Assembly (NCBI GenBank): GCA_964058845.1
Contig: CAXKVR010000021.1
Location: 186,001-250,000, forward strand
Length of the DNA: 64,000 bases
Direction of reading: 5' to 3'
From: Carex sylvatica
Lineage: Eukaryota; Streptophyta; Magnoliopsida; Poales; Cyperaceae
Part shown: one piece after another, positions 24,276 through 34,698 of the stretch
Position numbering within the stretch: position 1 is the first letter of the stretch
Layout: every line of letters starts with the position of its first letter
Position numbers and translations under genes: made by a program
The notes under the pieces: generated by a model
Told to the model about the DNA's origin: nothing
Database searches by the model: none
The model's input: only the letters and a program-made list of their open reading frames with translations

Positions 24276-25139
24276 TTCAAATGTTAAATGTTATGTGGCA
24301 TATCTATAGTTCTCGAGTCTGGACTATAGTTATTACTATCAAGAAGACCATATCTGTTGTGAACTTATTATGCTTACTCTATGAAGAAGTCAAGAGCGAA
24401 TATCATTTTTCTTTGTTTTATTGTTTAGATCGTCAAGTTTTATTTTAAGATGGATATTTAATTAAAATTGAATATGTATGTAAACAGAAATCGAACTAAG
24501 AACAAGAGAATCAAATCAATTTTATTGAAATCGTCTCAGAAACGATACAAGAATGGTGAAAGCCAAAGTCTAGGTAGAAATTAAACATAAAAATTGTGAT
24601 TGTGTAAATTTGAGATTACCTCTCTGCTGAATCTCGTCCTGCAGCCGGTAGTAGTCCAATTCGTCAAGTAAGTTTTCAGCTCGATACGCAAGTTGTCGAA
24701 GATTCTGAACCAACTCTTCGAGGAAATAATTGCTGGTACGAAGGCCGCGGGCACATGTAAGCAAGGCACCAAGCTGCAGCAGCTGATCCTTGAGTGTTTG
24801 GAACTCGTTTCCAAGGCCGATGCGCTTTGCCCATGCTTCCAACAACGCAGTTACAGCCTTGTTTACCAGAGTACTCATCAGCCAGCCAACTGCCACAAAG
24901 GTCATTGACACAGGATCCATGATGCTTGGGTATCAAACAAGAGAATACAAGGACAAAATGAAAAATTCCCAACTGGATCGGAGAGATGAGTGTTGGTTGA
25001 AAGAGTCAAGAGATGAGTGCTGGCTGTAACTATTCCTTGTGAAGCGTGTAGTGTAGTATTGACCTTGGAATCTGTGAAGGATCTTTAAAAAATTTTAAAA
25101 GCTCTTGTTTTTGTATACAAAAATTAGAAAGACTATATA

Positions 25140-25830
25140 AAATATGAGGAGAGTTCAAATGTCTCACTGATTTCATGTTTCAATTATATTTTATATCTTC
25201 ATCTCCGATTTTAAAGTCCAAATAGACGATCTGAACTGCTCAACTAGTGTGGAAAAAACGTGCCGTGACTTTGACCACGTGCCGTGACCAAGTCGTGCCG
25301 TGATCAAGTCGTGCCGTGACCAAATCGGTGCTCCTAGTCTCCTACCTTCTCCCGTTCCGTTCCGTGCCGTGCCGTGTTTCGTGCCGTGTCGTGCCGTGAC
25401 GAAGGTAATTTCCGTGCCATGTCATGTCTTCTTTGCTAACAATTGGTCACGGCACGGGACACGCGAGGCACGGCACGTATCTGACATCCGTGCCGTTCCG
25501 TGATGAAACCAGCTCCGGCGTGCCTTTTTTCCCACTCTACGCTCAACATGATATTCACATTAAAATATGCTTGGAGACTAAATTTTTTATTATTTTTTTA
25601 TTTTTTTTACTATTTTTTAAGATAGATACAAAATCACTGTTTTTCAAAAAAATTGTACCTATCATTGAAAAATAGTAAACAATTTTCAAAAATATAAAAT
25701 TTGGCCTCCAAACACAATTTTAATGTGGATATTATATTGAGCGGTTTGAATCGTCTGTTTAGACTTTGAAATCAAAGATAAAGATGTGAATATTATTTGA
25801 ATATGAAAGCAATGAGAGCATTTGAGCAAT
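25140..25830. mobile_element. Palindromic MITE split by a hAT MITE, NLR promoter
   Basis: The left arm (about 25140-25244) and right arm (about 25548-25830) of one superfamily element are separated by the hAT-type insertion at 25245-25539. The right part contains ATATGCTTGGAGACTAAATT and its complement. The element lies 220 bp or more upstream of the NLR start codon, so it may affect NLR transcription. Confidence 0.7.
25245..25539. mobile_element. hAT-type MITE, GTGCCGTGAC-rich
   Basis: Ends TAGTGTGGAAAAAACG and, from the right, TAGAGTGGGAAAAAAGG. The 8-bp flanks TGCTCAAC (25237-25244) and CGCTCAAC (25540-25547) differ at one base. Same family as 22391-22746. The interior has many copies of CGTGCCGTGAC and its complement, so the element is GC-richer than its surroundings and can fold on itself. 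A short open frame inside (25300-25503) is low-complexity repeat. Confidence 0.85.
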
Positions 25831-26329
25831 CCTAAAAAATTATGATAAGAACAAAAAATTACATTTCAATAATTTGCATGTAGTTCAAACATTCAAAACT
25901 AGCGTGATGGATTCTCAAAACAAATACTAGAAAATTAAACGAAACAAAATATTAATTAATTTGGTTTTTTTTTTTTTTTGTTTTGGTATATAGATTGCAT
26001 TTTGAGATCTTGTGAAAGATTATAAACAAGTGAAATCAAATGTGAAATACAAAGATTATATGAACATGTATAAAATACAAACGATGAGATGTATGGCATG
26101 GAATCAATAAGAAGATAGAATCCATTATTAATTAGTTCCATACATATATGCCTACATGACACATAGAATACCACCACATACCATGTCAGATGCCAAGTGG
26201 TACTGGTAGCTACATGTTTTGATATATATATATTCACATATTTACAATCTATATTTACATATACTACCCACCATTTCATCAGATGTATTGGGCCCATAAC
26301 ATATCAATCCACTTCTATTTACAACATTT

Positions 26330-29300
26330 TTAGGCCCATTTCTTGCTCTTAGTCCTAAACTTATTGAGCTTATCCCTCCATAAAGCTGTACAAAAAAGAA
26401 ACATCAAATGGTTACTTATAAAGATAAAAACATGGTATGGAATTTGGTGTGATGAACTTCTGAATTTAACTAAAACCCTCAAAAGGCAGAAATATCGTAC
26501 CAGCATCCTTGTACCGTTCTTCACCAGCCGCAATAAGCATGTTGCTTATCAAATTAAACTCCTTCGCCTCAATGCAAGGCTGCCCATCAGGTCTGCATAG
26601 AAAATTTAAACGGTGAGGGGCTGAAACGTAAACTGCAAATATATGATAAATGTGTGGTAGTTGGTATTTGAACCCATCTCCATAACCACAATGTGAAACT
26701 CTAACACTGGGCTACAAGCACACATTTGATATTTTATGAGAGGGACTAAATTATATAAAAACATAAAGAAAAAAATTCAATTAAATTTTGAGTAAGACTT
26801 GGGTGCTATGCATAAGGTCTTATTCCGTGCTATTGCCTCAAAAACCTATCATATAAACTTCAAACTAAGTAGCTTAGTAAATTGATTAATAATGAACTTG
26901 TAGAATACCAATTTTATTATTTTTTGCAATTTATTTACTATTTTTTAGAATTTATGAGAGATGACAAAAAATGGCCAAAATATTGGCAATTTTCTTGTAG
27001 AATACCCTTGGCTTGCATTAAGATCCACCCTTCCAGGTATAACAAGGGCAAATGAACAACAATGTACAAATCAAGTTTTACAGGGGCATATGAACAAAAA
27101 TGTACCTATCAAGTTTAGTAAATAGTATTCCATCAGAAAGAGTAGCAGGTGCTAACTTGGTCTGCTCAATCACTCTAACACTGTCACTATATACAATGCT
27201 CCTGTTCACTTGTATCGGTACCTGAAATTCAAATTTGTTTTACGTGCAAAATTGACAAGCCATTATATACTTCTATTAAAATAGTAAAGTTAAGTGAGAA
27301 CAAAAATGTCAAAAACCTTGCAACGAACAGCAACGTTTATTGCGTCGGAAGGGAGGCAATCAATAACTTTAGTATCATTGTCATCTCCAATCTAATTAAC
27401 GAGCAAAGTCAAAACCACAAATTATAAATGTTTCAATGAGCATAAATAAAAGTATAAAGAAGTTTGAATCATAGATAAACCTTCTGCGAGTTTCCAAAAA
27501 TTATTACTCTACAGGACAAAGGGAAAATTGAACCATAATAGAAGTTCATCTAAAAATGCTTCATAGTGGTCCAACTAAACAGTCATTAACTATCTGGAAT
27601 ATGCAGTCAGACTGATTCGGGATTTGAAAAATTATTAAAGGGTTTTAGAAATGAAATACAAAATGAGGAAAAGATAGATATGATGTATAATTTTGGATTA
27701 CAGAGTTAGGGGAATACTGGTCATCGTTTACTTTTCTCACTGGACTGGCACTTTTGCAATCTATGGATAGTTCTTCTACTGCAACTTCTCTTTTAATTTT
27801 TTTTGTGCAAATACTGGTAAACATTCATTGCAAAAGGCTAAAGAAATTGCATTACTTTACCAGAAGTCTAGAACTTATTCATACCTTGGCAAAGTAAATC
27901 TCAGCAAAGTATGCGTTACCCACACTTTTTGTGACCCGAACCCGTTTCACCTGATGTACAAATGAATTAAAAATTTCCAATATCATGCATGTGAAAAAAA
28001 AAAAAAAAAAAATCATGCATGAAGTACAAAATTTTGAAAACAACATAAACTTACTGCATAGCCCATAATCTCTGTCATCGCTTTAAGCACTTCATATATA
28101 GTTGGTCTTGCCTAAATGCATAAAACAACCAATTATGATCAAGAAAGGTTTTTAATTTTCTTTCTTTGAATTTCAAATTTGAGTATCACTATAAAAAGAG
28201 TGGAGTTGGAAATTTCCAACTACCACAATTTGTTTAAAACTGTTAGTCTCAGTAGATGAATAACAAATTAGAAATCATTTATTAAGTTTAAATCTTATAT
28301 TTTACAAATCAAATATTTTTCTTTTATCTGAATTAGAAATTATGATCAAGAAAGGTTTTTATTTCATCTGTTTAAGGGTATGTCTTACGAGTGGAACATC
28401 TCGAACAGCAGCCATAAGCAGAACAGATGGCAACTCCCCTGAAAAGTTGTAGTAGATTGAGAGTTTCAATCAATTTCATCCCTGAAATTTTCTCATATTA
28501 CAAAAAATAACAAAGGAGCTATTTTTTTTTTTATTCTCAATACACTTTGATTTGAAAATAAAAGAATCTTTTTAAGCAACCCACCCACTATAATCCCCAT
28601 TTCAATGCCACTTCAAAATTCACTTTTCTTACATAATAACATCAACCATTTGATGTTTGATTAATTAAATGAAGTAAATAATATTTCAACACTTTTTATG
28701 TGGATACAATACTATAGGATAACAAAAACAGTATTACCAAACATAAATTTTTGAACTCGCCAGAACTCTATTTTTCCTTCGCAAAAAGAAAAAATAAATA
28801 AATAAATAAAAGGTGATTTATGCTTCCCTAGGAAAGAACAGTAGAAAGAATACTAACAAACAATAATAGGTAGGAGAAGGCCGCTTCCATCTTCCATCTT
28901 TAAAACAATAGTTGGTTGCGGTGCATAATCACGCATGCTTCCCCCTTGGAGATTGTTATATATACACCTCAGATTTTGACCATCATGCATTTTTATTATC
29001 ACATTCTCTGATTCCCTCCTCACTTCCACTGATACAACAAAAAACACAAAATCCGAAGTTAAAAACACAAAATTTAGAAACTTCTCTGTCAGATTTTAGA
29101 CCCTGTTATATGGCATATCAAGTGTTGGGTCCAACATAGAAACTGAATAGAAATCACAGTCAAGGGCCAAATAAAATGTACAAAATGTCTAAAGATTACC
29201 ATGAATTGAACAATACTTTTGCAAGAAATGGTCCTACTTCTGAATTGAAATAAAGTTATGGGGCACAATGAAAATTTACCGGCCTCCATGACACTACAGT

Positions 29301-29577
29301 TGACATAGTCTCCATCCCTTTCGCCAAAATTACCAACCGTGTTTCCATTATCATCAGAAGAACTAGAGCTACAGCAAATAAACAGCCCCTTGCTATTCCA
29401 AATCGATTTCCCAAATGAGACAGAATCAATGCCCCTGTAATTACATGTGAACCCCCAGAAACTGCTTCCACCTCTCTTTGTAAAATGATTTCCTGCAAAT
29501 GCAGTTGCAGTAGGTACTCTGGTAATTTTCAGATGTGCAACTGAGCTGCATAGAACAGGTCCTTCCAGAGTGGCCAT
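26330..29577 (-). CDS. BBD: Bifunctional nuclease (BBD-type, DUF151), copy A
   Basis: Nine exons splice in frame to 326 aa: 29577-29280, 29028-28858, 28438-28389, 28111-28055, 27950-27885, 27391-27317, 27221-27106, 26592-26501 and 26385-26330. All borders are GT/AG. The N-terminus is serine-rich. The BFN/DUF151 domain (about residues 100-265) includes LKMEDGSGLLLPIIV, LPSVLLMAAVRDV and LPSDAINVAVRCKVPIQV. A C-terminal UVR-like segment reads AAGEERYKDA. Plant BBD proteins are described as nucleases acting on both RNA and DNA and are linked to basal defence and ABA responses; that role is from the family, not from this sequence. The exon 2/3 junction codon is Trp157 where copy B has Leu. Length matches the family, so the copy looks intact. 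Confidence 0.9.
26640..26735 (-). mobile_element. tRNA-derived SINE remnant in BBD-A intron 8
   Basis: On the minus strand there is an A-box-like TAGCCCAGTGTT (26714-26703) and a B-box-like GGTTCAAATACC (26674-26663), spaced as in tRNA genes. It lies in the intron between exons 7 and 8, which is about 510 bp here but only 84 bp in copy B. No anticodon arm folds clearly, so it is a SINE rather than a tRNA gene. The ends and target duplication are unclear. Confidence 0.5.
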
Positions 29578-29587
29578 TTTGTATTTC

Positions 29588-29900
29588 CTAATTAAGCAAG
29601 GTTATTATTGAAAAAAGTCAATTATACTTCAAAATTGCTACCTGATTAAGTGGAAACACACAAAGTTGTATCAAATCAAAAATTAAGGTTTAATAGATCA
29701 AAGATCAACAACCCTACAGGAAGAAGAGAGAATATTTAAGCTCAATACCCTGGCTGAAATAAAAATAAAATAAAAACTACTATAAGAAAGCAAAACTATT
29801 CAGATTTATCTGCAAAATAAATTATTTCTCACCAGTGAAAGAGAGAAGATTGGGGAAGAGGTGGAACCAAACTTGATCCAATCCCGGAGAGGGAGTGAGA
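29588..29900 (-). promoter_or_regulatory. 5' UTR intron and leader of BBD-A
   Basis: A donor CTG|GTGAGA at 29833 and an acceptor TTAATTAG at 29588, ten bases before the ATG, define a 5' UTR intron. The leader exon (about 29834-29900, TTCTCTCTTTCACTG at its end) is conserved upstream of copy B. Sequence similarity with the copy-B promoter continues to about 30250. Confidence 0.6.
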
Positions 29901-30272
29901 GATGATTTGGGTAGTGCATTTCTTTTCTTTTGTTTTGTCTGAAAAAGAGATATAATTTATTTACCTAAGGTACCTCAAATATTTTGTTTTGATAAGAGCC
30001 GTCCGATCTGATTTTGCACGTGTATTAAAGTGACCTGTGCATTCCAGATCAGACCGGATTGGCCCGGATTATATTTGGACGGTCCTGATTCAAGCTTAAA
30101 ATTTAAAATACTGCAGGGGAATGGACTCCGAAAAGGTAGACTGTGCACTGGGTATAAATACGATTTTACCCCTTGAAGTGCTCTCAGATAATATAAAAAA
30201 TTGAATAGGAGGTTTCTTGTGGGATTTGTAAAATGGAAACGGTCTACAAGACTGAAACATAAAAAAATAAAA

Positions 30273-30647
30273 GAGGAGCGATCGGATGGCATCTTTTTTG
30301 GTGATATCGGATGACACTGTTTATTTTTAAAGTTCAAACGATCGATTCAAACTGTTCAACTTGATGGATATGTTAAAATGTGCATGCAGATCAAATTTTA
30401 CATTTTTCAGAATTTTTTTACTATTTATTCAGATGGGTACAAAATTCAACGGTCTGAATATAGCAATTTTGTTAAATACTTAATAAATAGTAAAAATATT
30501 TCAAAAATGTAAAATTTGATCTGCAAGCACATTTTAACATATCCATCAAGTTGAACGGCTTGGATCGACTGTTTGGACTTTGAAAATTTTGAAAATGGAC
30601 GGTGTCATCCGATGTCACCAAAAAAGAGTGTCATCCGATCCCTCCTC
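30273..30647. mobile_element. Palindromic MITE with 9-bp target duplication
   Basis: TIRs GAGGAGCGATCGGATGGCAT and, from the right, GAGGAGGGATCGGATGACAC. The flanks AAAATAAAA at 30264-30272 and 30648-30656 are identical. The orthologous site upstream of BBD-B (near 38660) lacks the element and joins CGGTCTACAA...GTGTTCATATTTAA, so it is an empty site. Contains the shared superfamily arms. The 9-bp duplication points to a Mutator-like origin. Confidence 0.85.
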
Positions 30648-30676
30648 AAAATAAAATGGCTGTTCATATTTAAAAA

Positions 30677-31635
30677 AATAATCATGATAATTATATCCGC
30701 ATCTCTATTCTTTTATTTATCTCTGTACTTAATTTTCATAACTGTCTTGAGAATTACAAAAGTTTCAGCACTTATTTTGTTTTCAAAAATATTAATATAT
30801 ATGCACAGAAGTATTTATATCTAAGACCGAAAGTATTTATACCTATAAGGTAAATAATTTTTACATAAATAATTATCTCTCCAACGAAATCTCAAATTAT
30901 ATGAGGGGCCATACACGTTTTTAGAGGTGGATTTTTTTTTCTTTATTCAATCTCGTCCACATTTCTAACGATATAAGAGAAATTTTACAAATCTAAACCA
31001 CGAACATCTTCTACGTAATTTTATCTTTTAAATAAGATTCATGATGACATACTTTCGAGCTCCTCATCACACAAGTATTTATATCTCGTCAAGTAAGTAT
31101 TTATATCTACACTTGAAAGTATTTTTTACATATGACACTGACTGAATATGAAAGTATTAATATCAAGTATTACACTGACTTGAATAATCACCTCGTATAC
31201 GTTTATCGTGATAAATATTTTTTTGTATGAATAAATAATTAATGGGGACCATAGTACAACCTCTAATTTTAAAAGTGTTTAAATAATTAGTGTGGTACAA
31301 CATTTAAATAATTATCACCTTCCTTATTTAACGTAGATCATCTAATTTTAGAAGTGTTCAAATACTTAGTGGGGACCATAATACAACATTTCTAAATTGT
31401 AGTTGTGGGGATAGAGGAGTGCGTATCCTCTGAGATATCTCATATTTTGCATGACCGACATGTCTGGTGCCTATTCGGAGGTGACGTAGGGGGCCAATAT
31501 TATTTGAGCTTTGAGATTCATGCAGAACTTATTGTAACTGTTGAGATTTTCCAAAAAGTCACGCAATATATGAGATATCTCAGAGGATGTGAATTCGGGA
31601 TAGAGAGAGATAGGAGTGTAGGGATAAATATTATT
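30677..31635. mobile_element. 811-bp-family inverted-repeat element, copy 2
   Basis: Inverted relative to 5847-6657. Ends ATCATGATAATTATATCC and, from the right, ATAATATTTATCCCTACAC. Shared landmarks include ATTTATCGTGATAAATA, the CTCGTCCACAT segment and the ACCATAGTACAACCT segment. It is absent from the paralogous site near 38670-38700. The extra length comes from the nested element at 31424-31590. Confidence 0.65.
31424..31590. mobile_element. Small nested MITE, 32-bp TIRs
   Basis: TATCCTCTGAGATATCTCAT and, from the right, CATCCTCTGAGATATCTCAT begin ~32-bp TIRs with about four mismatches. The element lies inside the 811-bp-family copy 2. The flanks on both sides contain GGATAGAG-like sequence. 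A short frame crossing it is not a gene. Confidence 0.6.
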
Positions 31636-32403
31636 ATTTTAAAAAAAAATACTAATGCCATAATATATTTTATAAAAATTATATTATCATTTGTTCAAAT
31701 TTGATGGAAAATATTTGAAATATTGACTTCTCGTTTTCATATTGTTTCCAAAAATATGAAAATAAATTGTTGTCCGTTTTTTTGGTTTATTTGGTATATT
31801 AAAGAAAAAATTTCATTCATATTTTATACATGTTGTGTTGTGTTTTATAAAAAAAAAAAAAATCATATTTTCGTAAACAACATGTTTACCAGCACAACAC
31901 GTGCAGGTGCATCTATCGTATATTCGTATTCCTATCACGTTTGAAAACATGTGTAATGTGCTGTAATTGTTTTCGAAAATTCACTGTAAGAAGCTACATA
32001 CCATTTTAAATTGAAGCACATTTTTTTCTAGTCTCTCTATTTTTCTAATGTCTCTCTCTATCAATGTCAAAATAGTGTAGATTAACATTGTTGTTTATTC
32101 CAGCAAAGGGCATTTTCGGTATAAAGTTCTAATTCCGAAAATAACCTTGGGCATACGAATTCGTCTACTGCAGATACTGTCCCTTTCCATAATTTGGTAT
32201 CTTCTTTTTATCAAATTACCATATTACCCCTAAAAGCAAGGGCCTACCTAATAATTAAGCGATACAAAATTTGGTTATAATTGTCATTTCCGTTGGCGGC
32301 GACTAGACAACACTGTTACTTCCAAGCGGGTCCCACCGCGATGAATTCTGACTGTTTCTGAGGAAATTTTTGTACAAAGATAAAACCATTTTGGATATCG
32401 AAT

Positions 32404-33078
32404 CAGGCGCCTAAACGGATGCGGATAATCCGCTCCGTATTCACTCTGTATTCGGAGATTAAACTGATACAGATACGGATAATTTTTGTATATAATGAAA
32501 TTTGAAATTAGGTGAATATTCGTATCCGTATCCGTATCCGTATTTGCAATTGTTCGAATCCGAAATTACTTTCAATCAGTTTTGACTTTACTGTTCTGGA
32601 TAGAAGTTGTTATATTATCCCATATTCATTTCATTCTTGATTGTGCTATAAATGATAATACGATTTGATTTTCAATTTAATTTTTTTTTCACTGGTGATG
32701 GTGCTATAATAACACAATTTTATTTTCTTTTTACCTCTATTTCTTCACTCTCCATTCTTTTTCATTCAAGACTTTAGCCTATGAATGTAGTATGCTTTTA
32801 ATCTATGTTAAATTAGTTTTAGCCACTGTTTCAAGACAATAAGTCATTTTTTTATATCTTAAAGTATATAACTCAATTATCCGATAATTATTTGTTTCAT
32901 ATCTATATTCGAATTTGTATCCGTAAATTATCCGCTCCGTATTTGTATCTGTTTTAGACAAATATGATTTTAAATTTTGATATCCGTTTACTATCTGTAT
33001 TTGTATCCGCTCATTGAAAGACGAATACGGATATGATATTAGCATTATCCGCTCCGAATCCGCTCCGTTTACATCCTA
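32404..33078. mobile_element. hAT-type non-autonomous element
   Basis: Ends CAGGCGCCTAAACGGATGCG and, from the right, TAGGATGTAAACGGAGCGGA, typical hAT-style TIRs. The 8-bp flanks TATCGAAT and TATCGATA match at six positions. Many GGATAC/GTATCC repeats lie just inside both ends. The homologous position near 41150 (GGATATAGATAGAATC) lacks it, so that is an empty site. Confidence 0.7.
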
Positions 33079-33339
33079 TATCGATAGAAGGAAAAAAATA
33101 TTATAATCCCGAGAAACCAGCGACTGACACGTATACCCAGAAAAAATATCGAAAGGATAAGGCCCGCCGCAATCTCTGAAAAATGAAAAAGAGTTGAAAT
33201 TTGTTTGTTTTCAAAAGACACTTGAAATACTTTTGGAAATTGGCAAATATTATAAGGAAAACGGTCTATGTATAATATTTTGAAGGGATTGTTTATTTAA
33301 TAATTAATTAAAACTTCTGTTGAAACTTTTGCAATAGGA

Positions 33340-34045
33340 TAGGATTCAAATGTCTTACATCTTTAAATGTATCTTTTACTTTCATCTATATTTTTAAAAT
33401 CAAAACAATCAATGCAAATTGTTTGGCATAATCTATATTAATATGTACTTGAAGATTAAATTTTATGAATGAGTCTATGATAGTATGCATAGCATGAATT
33501 GATTTGTAATACGAATCAATATTTTTATTTTCAAAATCATAATGGTCGATCCTACTATTCAACATGATTCCTATATGAATATGTACTTGCAAACCGAACT
33601 TTATAATTTTTAGAAACTTTTTATTATTTTTTAAGATAGGTAGAAAATAATTATTTTTGGATAGTCCAGAACTTTCAGATCAAGTAATTTTTTACCTATC
33701 TCAAAAAATAGTAAATAAATTCTAAAAATATAAAATTTGATTTGTAATTACATATTTATATAGAAATCATGTTGAACGATTCACATCGATCGTTAGAATT
33801 TTGAAAACAAAAATATTACAAACCAATTCGTGATATACATAGTACCATAGACTCACTCCAATATTATTATGTTTCTTCGTCTAGAAATTTTTGAAAAAAA
33901 ATGATTTTGTAACTATCTAGAAAAACACTAAAAAAAAATTCAAAAATTACAAATGGAGCTCATGTTAAGTTGCTTGGAACAACTATTTAGACTTTGTTTA
34001 GACTTTAAAAATGAAGATAAAGATGTGAAACACAAATACAAATTA
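33340..34045. mobile_element. Palindromic MITE interrupted by another MITE
   Basis: The outer arms at about 33340-33470 and 33860-34045 belong to one superfamily element of the AGATGTGAAACAC tip type. They are separated by the element at 33471-33854. The outer copy is strongly diverged. Confidence 0.5.
33471..33854. mobile_element. Palindromic MITE, GAGTCTATG tip subfamily (nested)
   Basis: TIRs GAGTCTATGATAGTATGCAT and, from the right, GAGTCTATGGTACTATGTAT. Superfamily arms face a centre at about 33640-33690. Same subfamily as 57900-58298. Target duplication not clear. Confidence 0.7.
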
Positions 34046-34171
34046 CTTGCCTTTGATTACCAGTAATAAAATGATGAGGTTCAAGTTACTAATCAAAAAT
34101 ACGGAAGTTGATTTACTAATTACACAATTCTGTCCAAAAAAATAATGCAAGTTTAGTACCTCAATAATTAA

Positions 34172-34294
34172 GGGTGAAGATTTTGACAGAGCAGTTTTTA
34201 ATTCATGCAGCACATAAGTCGTATGTAGTGTTATTTTGATTCTATTATATGTGTGCTGTATAAATTAAAAACTGCTCTGTCAAAATCTTCACCC
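34172..34294. mobile_element. 123-bp hairpin MITE, perfect 32-bp arms
   Basis: 34172-34203 and 34263-34294 are exact reverse complements over 32 bp (GGGTGAAGATTTTGACAGAG outward), and the stem continues imperfectly for about 12 bp. The flanks ATAATTAA and AGAATTAA could be an 8-bp duplication with one mismatch. It lies about 400 bp past the end of BBD-B. Confidence 0.75.
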
Positions 34295-34698
34295 AGAATT
34301 AAGCTGGGGCACTTCTAACAGTTGACAATTGTAAGATTTTATTAACAGTTAACCAAAACACTAATAGATTCAAATGCAATATAGCAAATAAGATAACAAA
34401 CAAATGAAACCAAAAGCGAATTAAAAGATTGTATCAACACACACACATATATATATACATATGCTGAGATAAATAAGTAAAATGGGAGTCCAAAAGAGAG
34501 AATGCATTATAATTAGTTCAGGGATGCCTACAACAGACCACATCAGATGCCAAGTGGTACTGGTAGCTACATGTTTTGATATATATTCACATATTTACTA
34601 TCTATATTTACATTCATACATATATATATAAACTACCCACCATTTTCATGGGATATACTGGGCCCCACATATCAAATCATCTTTTATTTACATCATTT

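Larger units (their letters stand above)
18879..24920 (-). pseudogene. CC-NB-LRR disease resistance gene, frameshifted
   Basis: Exon 1 (24920-24620) encodes a CC/Rx-N-type domain with LVNKAVTALLEAW and ENLLDELDYYRLQDE. The donor is G|GTAATC and a 2.35-kb intron ends TTCTAACAG; exon 2 runs 22272-18879. The NB-ARC domain has P-loop GSGGVGKTT (~residue 246), kinase-2 LLVLDDMW, RNBS-B ILVTTR, and variant GNPLAA (usually GLPLA) and QHDL (usually MHDL). RNBS-D reads CFSYCAIFLEDHPFTCKELV. After NQK the frame hits TAG (20368-20366), but the next frame continues with EIEQLGSLKGIGGSL and many LRRs to 18879. One A too few in the run at about 20369-20373 explains this: one added base gives 1232 codons. 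NLRs of this type sense pathogen effectors in the cell. It is a recent pseudogene, an allele with an NB-only product, or an assembly error. Confidence 0.85.
26130..33200. repeat. Tandem duplication unit 1 (BBD locus A)
   Basis: Similar to 34500-41285 from the 3' flank (CAGATGCCAAGTGGTACTGG near 26187 and 34549) through the gene and its promoter to the far upstream region (ATACCGAAAGGATAAG-like, near 33150 and 41228). Each unit has private insertions, which account for the spacing differences. Confidence 0.75.

Noticed and set aside
25300..25503. Cys/Pro/Val-rich frame
   Set aside because: Lies wholly inside the GTGCCGTGAC repeats of a hAT-type MITE.
26640..26735. A functional tRNA gene
   Set aside because: A and B boxes are present but I could not draw acceptor and anticodon stems.
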